Shown here: positions 26,534 to 35,310 of the stretch, piece after piece
Layout: every line of letters begins with the position of its first letter
Numbering within the stretch: position 1 is the first letter of the stretch
Assembly (NCBI RefSeq): GCF_002794255.1
Contig: NZ_PGGW01000061.1
Coordinates: 62,001 to 126,000 of the forward strand
From: Streptomyces carminius
GTDB lineage: Bacteria > Actinomycetota > Actinomycetes > Streptomycetales > Streptomycetaceae
Length of the DNA: 64,000 nucleotides
Direction: 5' to 3'
Made by a program: the position numbers and the translations under genes
The notes under the pieces: model-generated
What the model was told of the DNA's origin: nothing
Database searches by the model: none
Seen by the model: only the letters and a program-made list of their open reading frames with translations

Positions 26534-27413
26534 AAGCTCCTCGCATCTGTTCCAGCAGGCTCACAGTGGCCCTGCCATCATGGGCTTGCGAGCGCAGGCT
26601 GCAATAGCGCTGGAGCAGAACGCTCACGTCCTTGGGGGCGGTGAGCAGGTTGCTCGACCTCTGTCCTTCGGTGTAGCCGACCCATCGGTGGTCCAGGGTC
26701 TCCGCCAGATACAGGTGCCCGTCGACTCCGCAGTGGTCCTCCTGGCGAAGCGGCATGATCTGGATCTCGACGTTGCGCCGCCTGCCCATGGCCAGCAAGT
26801 GATCGATGACGGCCAGCGTCACCTGATCGCCACCCACGTTCCGTTCCAGTACGGCCTGCTCGATGACGAAGCTGAACGCGGTGTTCGGCTTCTGCTCGAT
26901 GATCCGCTGCCTGTCGAGCCGAGCGGCGACCTCTCGCTCAAGCTGTTCTTCGGTGACAGGTGGCAGGCGGCGCTCGAAGATCGCCCGGATGTACGGCTCG
27001 GGCTGCAGCAGCCCGGGAATCGCCCGGCACTCGTACGCGTACAGCGACAGTGCCTCCTCCTCGACGGTCGCCCAGTACTGGAACCAGGACGCCAGCCCGG
27101 TCCGGCGCGTCAGGCTCCTGTAGGCCGCCGTCAGAACGCGGGAGGCGACATAACCCAGCGGCTCCTCCGCGCGGTTGGGCAGGTCCTTCGGCGGATACCG
27201 CTTGCCCTGCTCGATCTTGGCGATGTAGTGCGCCGAGTACCGCACCCGCGGGGCGAGTTCCTCCTGCGTCAGACGCGCCTCCTCCCGCAGCACCTTCAAC
27301 ACCGCACCGAACGTCCTGAGGCTGTCCGACAGCTCCGCCTCACCGCTCGGACGGCCCTGCGCCCCGCCACCGCCGCCGCCATTCCTGGCACCGTCGTCGT
27401 TGTCCGCCCTCAT
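26520..27413 (-). CDS. XRE-family helix-turn-helix regulator with DUF5753 domain
   Basis: A 297-residue regulator. The N-terminal HTH reads LKVLREEARLTQEELAPRV followed by SAHYIAKIEQGKRYPP. The rest is the DUF5753 ligand/partner domain (IPGLLQPEPYIRAI, RQRIIEQ, FVIEQAVLERNVGG, EIQIMPL). ATG 27413 has a good ribosome site (GAGGTGG). It forms the standard operon with the DUF397 gene. Such pairs are numerous in Streptomyces (BldB/AbaA-like modules) and mostly uncharacterised. Confidence 0.93.
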   Translation of the reverse strand: MRADNDDGARNGGGGGGAQGRPSGEAELSDSLRTFGAVLKVLREEARLTQEELAPRVRYSAHYIAKIEQGKRYPPKDLPNRAEEPLGYVASRVLTAAYRSLTRRTGLASWFQYWATVEEEALSLYAYECRAIPGLLQPEPYIRAIFERRLPPVTEEQLEREVAARLDRQRIIEQKPNTAFSFVIEQAVLERNVGGDQVTLAVIDHLLAMGRRRNVEIQIMPLRQEDHCGVDGHLYLAETLDHRWVGYTEGQRSSNLLTAPKDVSVLLQRYCSLRSQAHDGRATVSLLEQMRGAYEHH

Positions 27414-27556
27414 GGCAGCCACCTCCCCGTACCTCTGCGCGTCACATGGCGTGCCTTCCGCACTACTCAACGCGACAGGCCGACCATCGTCACACCATGT
27501 GACCAGCCCACTCCGCAACACCCACCCGTACAACGCGACCTGTACCAGTGACACCC

Positions 27557-27591
27557 CTGCCGCCCCGGGCCGGAGAAGGTCGGGGCGGCAG
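27557..27591 (-). terminator. Hairpin between the CorA-like gene and the XRE gene
   Basis: CTGCCGCCCCG (27557-27567) pairs with CGGGGCGGCAG (27581-27591) around a 13-nt loop. It lies about 120 bp beyond the CorA-like stop and would separate it from the XRE operon. Confidence 0.5.
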
Positions 27592-27711
27592 AGGGCCGCT
27601 GCTGATCGCGGGCACTGGGGAGCGTGGCGGGCCGGGCCGGGGAAGACGCTGAGAACCGGGGTCCCGGCCGTCGTAGCCGCCTGGGCTGTGTGCTGCGTGA
27701 GGTGGCTCAGC

Positions 27712-29157
27712 TCACCGGGCCGCCGTCCGTGTGCCGGGGGCGTCCGGTCGTCGGGCGCCCGGCAGTCGCCGCGTTCCGGGGGTGAGTAAGACCGAACCGA
27801 ACTCGCGTTCCAGGATGCGGTGCACGCCTTCCCACACGTGGACTCCCCGCTCGCGCCGCTCGCTCCAGCGCTCGTGGAGGAGCATCCCCGCGAAGATCAG
27901 GAATCCCACGGCGAGGATGACGGAGATCAGCGCGTACACCGGGGCGTAGTACTCGTCGAACATCGACCGCTGTCCGTCCACCTGGCTGGCGTTGACGCCG
28001 AAGAACCCGAAGAGCAGGCCCAGCGTCGCGGTGACGGTGGTGACGAAGGTGACCGCCACCACGGTACGGATGCGCCGGCGGTCGGCGGCCCGTTGCTCGG
28101 CGCTCTCCACCGAGGTCAGTTCGGCGTTGATCGCGTTGCCGAGCCGGCTGAGCATCTGGCCGATGATCGCGGCCCGCTCGGTCAGCCCCATGGTCGAGAA
28201 CAGCGCGTTGTGGAAGCTTTCGACGCGCAGGGCCGGGACCAGTGTTCCGATGTCGCCGCCGGCCTCCACGCTGTAGCTGAGTTCGAGTTCGAGCTGGCTC
28301 AGACCGTTCGAGATGGCCTCCAGCGTGCTGCGCCGCTCCCGGGTGCTGCGCTGGTCGGCGCTTCGGGTCCGGAACCTCTGCACGTAGGAGTTGGTGACGT
28401 CACGGATCTCGCGGAGCCGGGCCGCCGCCCCGACCGCCTGGACGGCCGAGAGCAGGACGCAGTTCTCAAGGTAGTCCTGGTGGCCGCACAGCACGCTCAC
28501 ATACGGTCCCAGGGCTCCCACCGTGGTGGGCCGCCGGTTGAGTTCGGCCGGGAACTGGATGCTGCTGTGCTCGGGCCGGTAGGGGAGGTTGGTGCGGTAG
28601 ATGAGGCGCTGGACCACGTCGTCGGCCGGTACCTCCTCCGCCGTCCGCACGCTGTGGAAGACCAGTTGGTGCCGCTCCGGGAGGAATCCGGGGATCACCC
28701 CGTCGCCGTTGGGGACGCAACCGATGCGGTCGGCCGCGATGCGCTCCAGGGGCGTCCCGCCGCATTGGACGTTCGCGTAGTAGAGGTCTTCGAGCAGCGG
28801 AATGGTGTCGACCAGGCTTCCCGGCACGTCCAGGGTGAGCGCGACGAGCACCTGGCCGGAGGGGAGGGCGAAGTACCAGATGTGTGCCCCGGCCGGGGCA
28901 CCGCCGCGCCAGCGGCGGCAGGAGATGGTGGCGCAGTCCAGCGCCTCGTGGTGGATGACCCGGGGCAACTGCTGCCGCGACCGGTCGTAGAAGTCCGCCA
29001 GGCGGCCCAGGTTGAGGACGCCGACGGGAGCGTCCGCGGTGCGCTGAACATGTCCGGGGTCGTACGCCCACGGTGTCGAGTAGACGGTGGTGAGCCGGAT
29101 GTTCTCCCGGGAGACGTAAGGCGCGAAGGGCGGGTTCTCCGGCGTCTCAGAGGGCAT
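27712..29157 (-). CDS. CorA-like membrane protein with GVN in place of GMN
   Basis: A 481-residue protein with a large N-terminal soluble region, a long helical segment (about 260-380) and two closely spaced C-terminal membrane helices (TVVAVTFVTTVTATLGLLFG and APVYALISVILAVGFLIF). The loop after the first helix carries GFFGVN where CorA Mg2+ channels have YGMN; ZntB and other divergent relatives also vary here. The topology fits a divergent CorA-superfamily protein, but transport and ion are unproven. ATG 29157 (MPSETPENP) overlaps the kinase gene end by 11 bp, so the two are probably co-translated. The C-terminal tail is long, with an Arg-rich end. Confidence 0.7.
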   Translation of the reverse strand: MPSETPENPPFAPYVSRENIRLTTVYSTPWAYDPGHVQRTADAPVGVLNLGRLADFYDRSRQQLPRVIHHEALDCATISCRRWRGGAPAGAHIWYFALPSGQVLVALTLDVPGSLVDTIPLLEDLYYANVQCGGTPLERIAADRIGCVPNGDGVIPGFLPERHQLVFHSVRTAEEVPADDVVQRLIYRTNLPYRPEHSSIQFPAELNRRPTTVGALGPYVSVLCGHQDYLENCVLLSAVQAVGAAARLREIRDVTNSYVQRFRTRSADQRSTRERRSTLEAISNGLSQLELELSYSVEAGGDIGTLVPALRVESFHNALFSTMGLTERAAIIGQMLSRLGNAINAELTSVESAEQRAADRRRIRTVVAVTFVTTVTATLGLLFGFFGVNASQVDGQRSMFDEYYAPVYALISVILAVGFLIFAGMLLHERWSERRERGVHVWEGVHRILEREFGSVLLTPGTRRLPGARRPDAPGTRTAAR

Positions 29158-30034
29158 GCCAGCGCCGCCCAAGGTCGTCCTTCCGTAGGGATTCCATGCG
29201 CAGGGCGAACTCCTCGGCCGCCGGGCCTTCCTGGGCGTTCTGCATCAGCCAGGTGGTCATGCCCAGCTCCCGCACCGTGCGCAGGACCGCGTAGCCGTCC
29301 CAGCCGGTGACGTCCCAGCCGTACACGGCGGCGAACCGCGCGTACTCGGCTTCGGGCAGGCCGAACCGGTCGACCGCCGTCGCCGTCGGCACCAGATCCC
29401 AGGCCACCGGACCACGGGAGACGACCTCGTAGTCGATGAGCAGACTCTCGCCGCCCCGCATCAGCACATTGCCCCGGTGCGCGTCCCCGTGGACCACGCG
29501 CGGCTCCGTCCGGGCCATCAGCTCCCGGAAGGACGCCTCGACCAGCTCACAGGACTCCTCCAGGAACCGCACGTCGGACGCCTTGATCCCCGAGACCAAC
29601 GCCAGACGCCGCCGCATCACGGGAAAGGGATCGAGACCCGGCAGGTCGAAGCCCGGAGCGGGAAGCTCATGGAAGGACCGCAGCAGACGGGCCAGATCCC
29701 CGATACCCGCAGTGGCCGTACTGGGCGGAACGTACTCCCAGAAGGTGGCCAGCCGCCCGTCCGCCTCCACCGGCTGGACAAGATCGTCACGGACCCGGAC
29801 ACCGGGAAAGCCCTGGGAAGCCAGCCAGCGAGCAACAGCCAGCTCCTTGCGCACCTTGTCGACGAGATCCGCCGAACGTGCCACCCTGACGACGACTCCC
29901 TGACCGGGGAGCGCGTACATCGCGTTCTCCCCGAGCCGGATCAGCTCCGCACCGTCGGGACGGAGCCCCGCCCGGTCGCACGCGACAAGCAGCGCCCGGT
30001 GCGCGGTGACTTCGGTTAAGCCCTCATCAGGCAT
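29147..30034 (-). CDS. Aminoglycoside-phosphotransferase-fold kinase
   Basis: A 295-residue APH/choline-kinase-fold protein. The catalytic loop VVHGDAHRGNVL and the metal-binding LLIDYE (equivalent of DFE) are intact, so it should be an active small-molecule kinase. Substrate cannot be told; most such Streptomyces paralogues are not resistance enzymes. ATG 30034 (MPDEGLTEVTAH) is chosen; GTG 30064 would add 10 residues. Its end overlaps the start of the CorA-like gene by 11 bp. Confidence 0.85.
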   Translation of the reverse strand: MPDEGLTEVTAHRALLVACDRAGLRPDGAELIRLGENAMYALPGQGVVVRVARSADLVDKVRKELAVARWLASQGFPGVRVRDDLVQPVEADGRLATFWEYVPPSTATAGIGDLARLLRSFHELPAPGFDLPGLDPFPVMRRRLALVSGIKASDVRFLEESCELVEASFRELMARTEPRVVHGDAHRGNVLMRGGESLLIDYEVVSRGPVAWDLVPTATAVDRFGLPEAEYARFAAVYGWDVTGWDGYAVLRTVRELGMTTWLMQNAQEGPAAEEFALRMESLRKDDLGRRWHAL

Positions 30035-30493
30035 GTCATGGTCCACTCGCCCCACTTTTTCCACCGGGGTGAGGGGCTGTCAAGCAGCTCTCTGGCCAGT
30101 CCACGTCAGAAAGTGCGGTGCGACCGGCCCTCTTGACCGAGGTGCGTCACGGAGCGACCGCACGCGCGAGGAGCGGCCCGATGTGCCCGGGTGCGGCGCG
30201 TCGAGGACGCGCGCGTCGGCCGTGGCGCACCCGGCCCGGGTGAGGCAGGACGCCAGAGGCAGGGCATCGACCGGCAGTGCGCTGCTTTCTCGAACTTGCT
30301 TTCCGCGCACCCGAGATTTCCGGTGTTTTCTCCTGGACCCTGCCCGGCACCGTGATGCCGGGCAGGGTTCCCGGCCATACTGACGAGGGGATCAGGCTCG
30401 CGGCAGGGAGTCCGGCACTTCGAAGCCGACAAGGCGGCGGTGACCGTGCCGCGCGAACTGCTCGTGAACCGGGGACCGAAGGAGTTGGAGCGA
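30035..30493. other. Divergent intergenic region with a strong hairpin
   Basis: No convincing gene is seen. The one clear structure is a perfect 12-bp stem, CCCTGCCCGGCA (30338-30349) with TGCCGGGCAGGG (30356-30367) and a 6-nt loop, about 126 bp upstream of the DUF6879 start. It could be a terminator or a leader structure of that gene. Upstream ATTTCCGGTGTTTTC is the only T-rich patch. Confidence 0.5.
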
Positions 30494-31030
30494 GTGACGG
30501 AACGCGTGGACCGGGCAACCTTCCGCCGCCTGTTCGAGACCTTCGAGCACACCGCCTGGCGGCTGGAGACGCGGCGCGGCTACGCGTCGGACCGACAGGA
30601 CCCCGACTTCCAGACGTTCCTGGCCACCGGCTCGTCGCCCTGCGACCCCGACGAGCCCTGGTTCGTCAACATCAGGGCACAGACGGACGCAGGCAAGACG
30701 GTCGGCCGTGTCCGCATCGCCGACGACCCGCCCACCGAGGAACAGCTCTTCCTGCTCGACTACGCCCGGCACAACGCCGCCTTCGGCGAGGACATCCGGT
30801 ACCTGTGGCGCGAGGACGCCGCGCGGGCCGGCCTGCCCGCCGAGGACTTCTGGATCTTCGACTCACGGCTGGTCGCACTGCTGCGCTTCGATGATGCGGA
30901 CAACCTGCTCGACATCGAGCTGATCACCGAACCGGCCGAGGTCGTGCGGTACGCCGTCGTGCGTGACGCGGTGATGCACCACGCGGTCCCGCGCGACCGG
31001 TTCGCCGCGCAGGTGGTCACGGCCGAATAG
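30494..31030 (+). CDS. DUF6879 family protein
   Basis: A 178-residue protein resembling the DUF6879 family. Recognition rests on ATFRRLFETFEHTAWRLETR near the N-terminus, EPWFVNIRAQTDAGKTVGRV and the FWIFDSRLVALLRFDD stretch. These proteins are common in Streptomyces beside XRE regulators; function is unknown. GTG 30494 (VTERVDRA) sits behind GGAG; an upstream GTG at 30440 is possible but lacks a good ribosome site. Confidence 0.8.
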   Translation: MTERVDRATFRRLFETFEHTAWRLETRRGYASDRQDPDFQTFLATGSSPCDPDEPWFVNIRAQTDAGKTVGRVRIADDPPTEEQLFLLDYARHNAAFGEDIRYLWREDAARAGLPAEDFWIFDSRLVALLRFDDADNLLDIELITEPAEVVRYAVVRDAVMHHAVPRDRFAAQVVTAE

Positions 31031-31222
31031 CGCGTGACCGGGCGGTCAGAACGGATATCGGCGCAACGGCGCCCCGGCCGCATGGCAGCGCGCTAGGGTT
31101 TCGGCCCGCGGGACACCCGTCGACAGCCGCCGTGCCGGTCACCGGGTCACCGTGTTGGAACGTCAGCGGGGTTGTCCACGCCGGGCAATCCGGCTGCACG
31201 ATGACCGCCTGGGGGGCGCGCC

Positions 31223-32344
31223 ATGAGCAAAGATCCGATCGACGCTGCCGAGGACGGCGGTGACGACGCTGCCGACCGGAAGGTCGTCGAGCAGGAGCGG
31301 GTTGAGCTTCGGGAGTTCATCAAAGGGCTGAGCGCGGACGACATCAAGTCGGGCGCCTGGTTCGCCAAGCTCAGCGCCGAGGCCATGCGCTCCTACACCG
31401 CCAAGGTCGACTGGCAGTACTTCCAGGAGCGGTACGCGGGCGTGCCCGCGGATGCCGTCGTCGATCAGCGGGTCAAGATGGCCTCCCGGTACGCCGCGCT
31501 CGAAGGCGGGCTTTCCGCCGGGGCCTACACGGCGGCCGTCGCCGCCACCATCGGAAGCCTCGGCGGTGCCTCGCCGGCGACCGTCCCGGCCGCCGTCACG
31601 ACCATGATGGTCGACGTCGCGTTCGTCACCCGGCTCCAGCTCCGCCTGGCCTACGACGTCTCAGTCCTCTACCGGGTCCCGCTGGACCTGTCCGACCCCG
31701 AGGACATGTGGAAGCTCATTCGCGTGGCCTTCACGATCAGGAGCGGGGAAGCGGCCCGGGGAGGCGTGGTCAAGGCGGTTCCGGCCGTGGTCCGGCCGGT
31801 GGTCAAGCGCTACTTCTCCGGATCGGTACTGACCGCCGCGAGGGGGCTCCCCGTCGTCGGGAAGCATCTCCTGCAGCGCAATGTCATCAAGATCGGCATT
31901 CCGCTGGTCGGCGTTCCCCTCGCGGTGGTGGTGAACCGCTATACGACGCTGCTCGCGGGGCGGCACGCGCAGGCCGTCTTCCGCAACGAGGCGCGGGTGA
32001 TCGAACTCGCCGAGGGGTTGAGCAGGCGGAGTCGGCACCCGCGGTTGCTGCTGTGGGTCGCGTGGTTCGTCATCAGGGCGGATCACAAGATCACCGACGA
32101 TGAGGCGCTGCTGATGCGGCACCTGGTGAGGCTGGTCCGGGAGCAGCATCAGGTGGTCGACGAACAGCTCGCCCGCCTTGTCGACATCGACCCCGCCGAG
32201 GTGTGGGAGCGCATAGACGCCGAGCCGGGGGACCTGAGCGATCTCCTCGACGCGGCCGACCGGGTGGCAGCGGTGGACGGTGACATCAACAAGCCCGAGA
32301 AAGCGGTCATATCCGAGCTTCGGGATCGCTGCTGCCGAGTCTGA
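31223..32344 (+). CDS. EcsC-like protein with C-terminal TerB-like domain
   Basis: A 373-residue protein. The central region (ALEGGLSAGAYTAAVAATIG to AVTTMMVDVAFVTRLQLR) resembles EcsC-type proteins, with hydrophobic stretches that may be membrane-associated (IKIGIPLVGVPLAVVVNR). The last 100 residues look like a TerB/DjlA-type helical module (LWVAWFVIRADHKITDDEAL; AAVDGDINKPEKAVISEL), a family linked to metal binding and tellurite or phage-stress clusters. Function is not known. ATG 31223 follows a G-rich ribosome site. Confidence 0.6.
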   Translation: MSKDPIDAAEDGGDDAADRKVVEQERVELREFIKGLSADDIKSGAWFAKLSAEAMRSYTAKVDWQYFQERYAGVPADAVVDQRVKMASRYAALEGGLSAGAYTAAVAATIGSLGGASPATVPAAVTTMMVDVAFVTRLQLRLAYDVSVLYRVPLDLSDPEDMWKLIRVAFTIRSGEAARGGVVKAVPAVVRPVVKRYFSGSVLTAARGLPVVGKHLLQRNVIKIGIPLVGVPLAVVVNRYTTLLAGRHAQAVFRNEARVIELAEGLSRRSRHPRLLLWVAWFVIRADHKITDDEALLMRHLVRLVREQHQVVDEQLARLVDIDPAEVWERIDAEPGDLSDLLDAADRVAAVDGDINKPEKAVISELRDRCCRV

Positions 32345-32751
32345 CGCCGTCATGCGCCACCTCCCGCAGCGGGGCAGCGAGGGCCTGGCACGTCGGTTGC
32401 GGCCTGCCGGCGGTCCTGCGGCCCGACGCGGAGGTCCGCACACCGTGGGTCTGCCCCGGGCCGGGAGTGCGGATGTGCCCGTGCTCCGGCGGCAGCGCGT
32501 GCTCCAAGCCGGCCCCACGGTGCGGGGCCGGGCACCCGGCCGATAACAGGCCGCGCCCAAGTGCCGCGTGGGATAAGGTTTTTGCGCGCTGCGCACCTTC
32601 CCGGAGGGTACGAGGCGGAGTTCTCAGGACCTCCTTCACCGGCCGTGGTGACGGACGGCGGATCCACCATGTGGACCTCACTCGCGTGAGGGCCGATGCC
32701 CGGTAGGGCGTCTCCTGCCGTTCCCGACTCACGTCCGAGGAGTGGTCCCGT
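32345..32751. other. Intergenic region, no supported gene
   Basis: No gene with a credible start and ribosome site was found here. A perfect short hairpin GGCCGGG/CCCGGCC lies at 32526-32541 and could end the EcsC-like transcript. GGATAAGGTTTTT at about 32571-32583 is the most AT-rich patch and might belong to a promoter for the 42-residue gene. Confidence 0.4.
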
Positions 32752-32880
32752 ATGAACCCTGTCGAGTACAGGCCCCCGCGTCGCAACTGGTTCCGCGAGG
32801 TGCTGGTGGGCGCCGGCGCCGGAGTCGTCTCCAGCCTCGTGCTGGAGGCGCTGACGGCGGCAGCGCGCTGGCTCGTCTGA
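32752..32880 (+). CDS. 42-residue protein with one hydrophobic helix
   Basis: A short gene, ATG 32752 to TGA 32880, with a clear GAGGAG ribosome site about 10 bp upstream. The N-terminus MNPVEYRPPRRNWFREV is basic/aromatic and is followed by a hydrophobic helix (LVGAGAGVVSSLVLEALTA), so it is probably membrane-bound. It resembles short Streptomyces proteins (possibly DUF6408), from memory only. A hairpin follows. Such small membrane peptides can be type I toxins or regulators, but nothing here proves that. Confidence 0.6.
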   Translation: MNPVEYRPPRRNWFREVLVGAGAGVVSSLVLEALTAAARWLV

Positions 32881-32888
32881 GGACGGGC

Positions 32889-32916
32889 GGGTGGCGGGCC
32901 CGGGAGCCCGCCACCC
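32889..32916. terminator. Bidirectional hairpin between the small gene and helicase 1
   Basis: GGGTGGCGGGC (32889-32899) and GCCCGCCACCC (32906-32916) form an 11-bp perfect stem with a 6-nt loop in the gap between the convergent stops at 32880 and 32977. Confidence 0.7.
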
Positions 32917-32976
32917 CTGCCGCTGCCCGCCACCGCCGGACGCGGTGCCCGGCGGCCTGGGCGGCCTCGGCGGTCC

Positions 32977-35115
32977 TCAGAACAGCTCGCTCTGCTTCCC
33001 CAGTTCCTTCTTGGCCTTACTGCTCTGCCTGCGCTTCTTCCTCCCGCCGCGGCCGGGGCGCCGCTGGTGCGGGACGCGCGCTTCCTCCGGAAGGTTTTCC
33101 CAGGTGGGGCGGAGTCCGTCGATCCGGATGTTCCCCGCGAGCTTCTTCAGGTAGGCCCGTGTCTCCTCGTCCGTGGAGTAGAGCACCGTGGCGCGGCTCG
33201 CCCGGGTCAGCAGCACGTGGTAGGCGTGGCGCACGCACCGCTCGAACTCGGCGTCGCTCAGCCTGCTCGTGTTCACCTTCGAGTCCTGGGAGCCGGGCGC
33301 CAGGAGCCTCTTGAGCCCGGTCTCGTCCTTCCGGTTCTTTCCGCGCCGGAACACCCACCGGTCACCGCGGCGCACCATGTCGTCACCCATGATCACGCCG
33401 CACCAGTCCCACTCGAGGCCCTGCGCCGTGTACACACAGCCGATCTGGCCGATCCCGTTCTCGTGCACCGACCAGATCTTGGACGGCGGGGCGTCGCCGC
33501 CCTCGCAGAACGTTCCGCTGTCGGCGTTCCAGGGACGGTGCCACTCCCCGATGCGGACGTCCGCCTCGAGCCGCCGCTCCGCGCCCTGCGGCTTGTTCCA
33601 GGGCCAGCAGTAGCCGGCGACCATGCGCGCCGAGGCTCCGGCGCGGCCCTCCGCCAGGATGATCCGCTCCAGCTCTCCGGGGGTGTCGGCGATCTCGAGG
33701 TGCATCAGCCCGTCCGGCGTCCACTCCCGCGGTTCCTCCCCCGACAGGCCCAGCAGTCCGTGGACCCAGCGCAGATAGGCGTCGCTGCCGCCGCACCGGA
33801 ACTGCTCCCGCAGGTGGTAGCGCCGCAGGTCGGCCCCGTGGCGCTCCGCGGCGTCCTGGACCAGCTCCACCGTGCCCACCTCGTCGGGTCTGAGGGACTG
33901 CCCCTCGTCCAGGAAGAAGACCGTCAGGCGGGAGGCGTCCAGCAGGTCGTCCACCTGGGGCTGCTTCCCCCACTTCTCCGGTGGCCAGAACCGGTTGGTG
34001 GTACGCGCCCGGATCCGGTGCGCCTCGTCGCAGAGCAGCACGTCCAGCGGGGGTTCGGGCGGGGTGACGAAGTTGCTGAAGTAGGTGAAGCTCTCCCGGA
34101 ACTCCCGGTCGCCGTAGCCCACGTGCTCCTGCATCGCCCCGTTGAAGGCGCGGGAGCCGCTGGCGTACCTGACGCTCCGGCCCTCGGCCTCGAAGCGTGC
34201 CTTGAGTTCCAGGCCGATGGCGCTCTTGCCCGTGCCGGCGCCGCCGGTCACCAGGAAGACGGCCTTCTTCGGGCTGGGCAGGAGGGGTGCCTGGTCCGGG
34301 TCGTCGAGGACGAGGCGCGCGGTCCTGAGGACGTCCGCCACGACCTCCCGCTGCCCGCCGCGCAGTGTGAACACGGTGTCCTCACCACGCGAGTTGATCA
34401 TGGCGTCGAGTAGCGGGGTGTTCCGTAAGCCCATCCGCTGCAGCAGCAGTTCGGCCTCGGAGGCGCCGCCGTCCGCCGCGAAGTACCCGCGCAGGTCCTG
34501 CAAGAGCTGCTTGCGGCCGTCGTTCGTGTAGGTGCGGGCGTAGATTCCGGTGGGCGCGTCGAGACCGAGCAGCGGCCGCACGGACTCATCGGACGCGTTG
34601 TGCAGGTAGGCGAAGCCCCCGCACTCGAAGGACAGTCCGCTCAGCGGGCCCGTCTTCCCGGTGAAGAGTTCGTAGTACTCGCGGAGCTGTACGGCCGGGT
34701 GCTTCTTCTCCTTGCCCTCCCCGTCCAGCCCCGGCACGTACACCAGCTCGGCGGTGGCCTCCTCCACCCGGGTCACCCTCGACCAGCGCTTCAGTTCGAC
34801 GAGCTGGACCGAGACGCGCCCGCTGTCGGGGTGGCGGCCGACCAGGACCACGTCGATGAGGCGGGGGCCGCCGGGCCGGCCGTCCTCCTGGGTCGTCGCC
34901 GCGCACTCGACGACCATCTCCACGTTGCCGCGGCCGGCCGCCATCAGGTCCTTCGCCAGGGTGATCAGGCTCTCCGCCCACGCCGAGCTCTCGCCGATCG
35001 ACACCTTGCTTCCTTGGAAGTGCTTCCATCGCGCGGCGAGGTGGGGCACCATTCCGCGGCGTTCGTTCAGTGTGAGTAAGTCCCTTGCCGAGAGCTTCAG
35101 CAGGAGCATGGACAC
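32977..35115 (-). CDS. PD-(D/E)XK-like nuclease fused to DUF2075 DNA/RNA helicase (paralogue 1)
   Basis: A 712-residue protein. The N-terminal third ends in a PD-(D/E)XK-like core: IDVVLVGRHP (D88) and QLVELKRW (E107, K109), spacing D-x18-E-x-K. A DUF2075/Schlafen-type helicase domain follows, with Walker A GGAGTGKS (291-298), VLLCDEAHRIR, REQFRCGGSDAYLRWVHGLL, VYTAQGLEWDWCGVIMG and YHVLLTRASR. The C-terminus is very basic (GRGGRKKRRQSSKAKK). GTG 35115 has GGGGGA nine bases upstream; an upstream GTG (35136) is less likely. That ribosome site lies inside a predicted leader stem. The domain pair suggests nucleic-acid attack, plausibly anti-phage. Paralogue 2 follows the same plan. Confidence 0.85.
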   Translation of the reverse strand: MSMLLLKLSARDLLTLNERRGMVPHLAARWKHFQGSKVSIGESSAWAESLITLAKDLMAAGRGNVEMVVECAATTQEDGRPGGPRLIDVVLVGRHPDSGRVSVQLVELKRWSRVTRVEEATAELVYVPGLDGEGKEKKHPAVQLREYYELFTGKTGPLSGLSFECGGFAYLHNASDESVRPLLGLDAPTGIYARTYTNDGRKQLLQDLRGYFAADGGASEAELLLQRMGLRNTPLLDAMINSRGEDTVFTLRGGQREVVADVLRTARLVLDDPDQAPLLPSPKKAVFLVTGGAGTGKSAIGLELKARFEAEGRSVRYASGSRAFNGAMQEHVGYGDREFRESFTYFSNFVTPPEPPLDVLLCDEAHRIRARTTNRFWPPEKWGKQPQVDDLLDASRLTVFFLDEGQSLRPDEVGTVELVQDAAERHGADLRRYHLREQFRCGGSDAYLRWVHGLLGLSGEEPREWTPDGLMHLEIADTPGELERIILAEGRAGASARMVAGYCWPWNKPQGAERRLEADVRIGEWHRPWNADSGTFCEGGDAPPSKIWSVHENGIGQIGCVYTAQGLEWDWCGVIMGDDMVRRGDRWVFRRGKNRKDETGLKRLLAPGSQDSKVNTSRLSDAEFERCVRHAYHVLLTRASRATVLYSTDEETRAYLKKLAGNIRIDGLRPTWENLPEEARVPHQRRPGRGGRKKRRQSSKAKKELGKQSELF

Positions 35116-35124
35116 GAGGTGGTT

Positions 35125-35192
35125 CCCCCAGAACACGAGTGATCTCGTGCGGGTGGGGGCGTGTCCTGTGGCAGGAAGCCCGTCGGGCCGCA
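35125..35192 (-). ncRNA. Structured leader of helicase 1 (candidate cis-regulatory RNA, copy 1)
   Basis: On the minus strand, 5' to 3': the block at 35192-35174 (identical to copy 2), hairpin TCCTG/CAGGA (35164-35176), block 35168-35144 (24 of 25 bases as copy 2), hairpin CACGAG/CTCGTG (35134-35149), and a closing stem TGGGGG (35125-35130) with CCCCCA (35154-35159). The closing stem buries the GGGGGA ribosome site of the helicase. This is the layout of a translation-controlling RNA switch. Confidence 0.55.
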
Positions 35193-35310
35193 GTGCGGGT
35201 ACGGGTGGTGCGGGCGGCCGGTCCCGGGTGCGGGCACCGGCGCCGGTGCGTTCGTGGTGCGCGGGGCGGGTCCGGCGGAGCCGCCCCGGCGGCGCGGTCG
35301 CGCCGTCCGG

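Noticed and set aside
29147..30034. Antibiotic resistance phosphotransferase
   Set aside because: The APH fold is clear but nothing indicates an aminoglycoside or other drug substrate, so no resistance claim is made.
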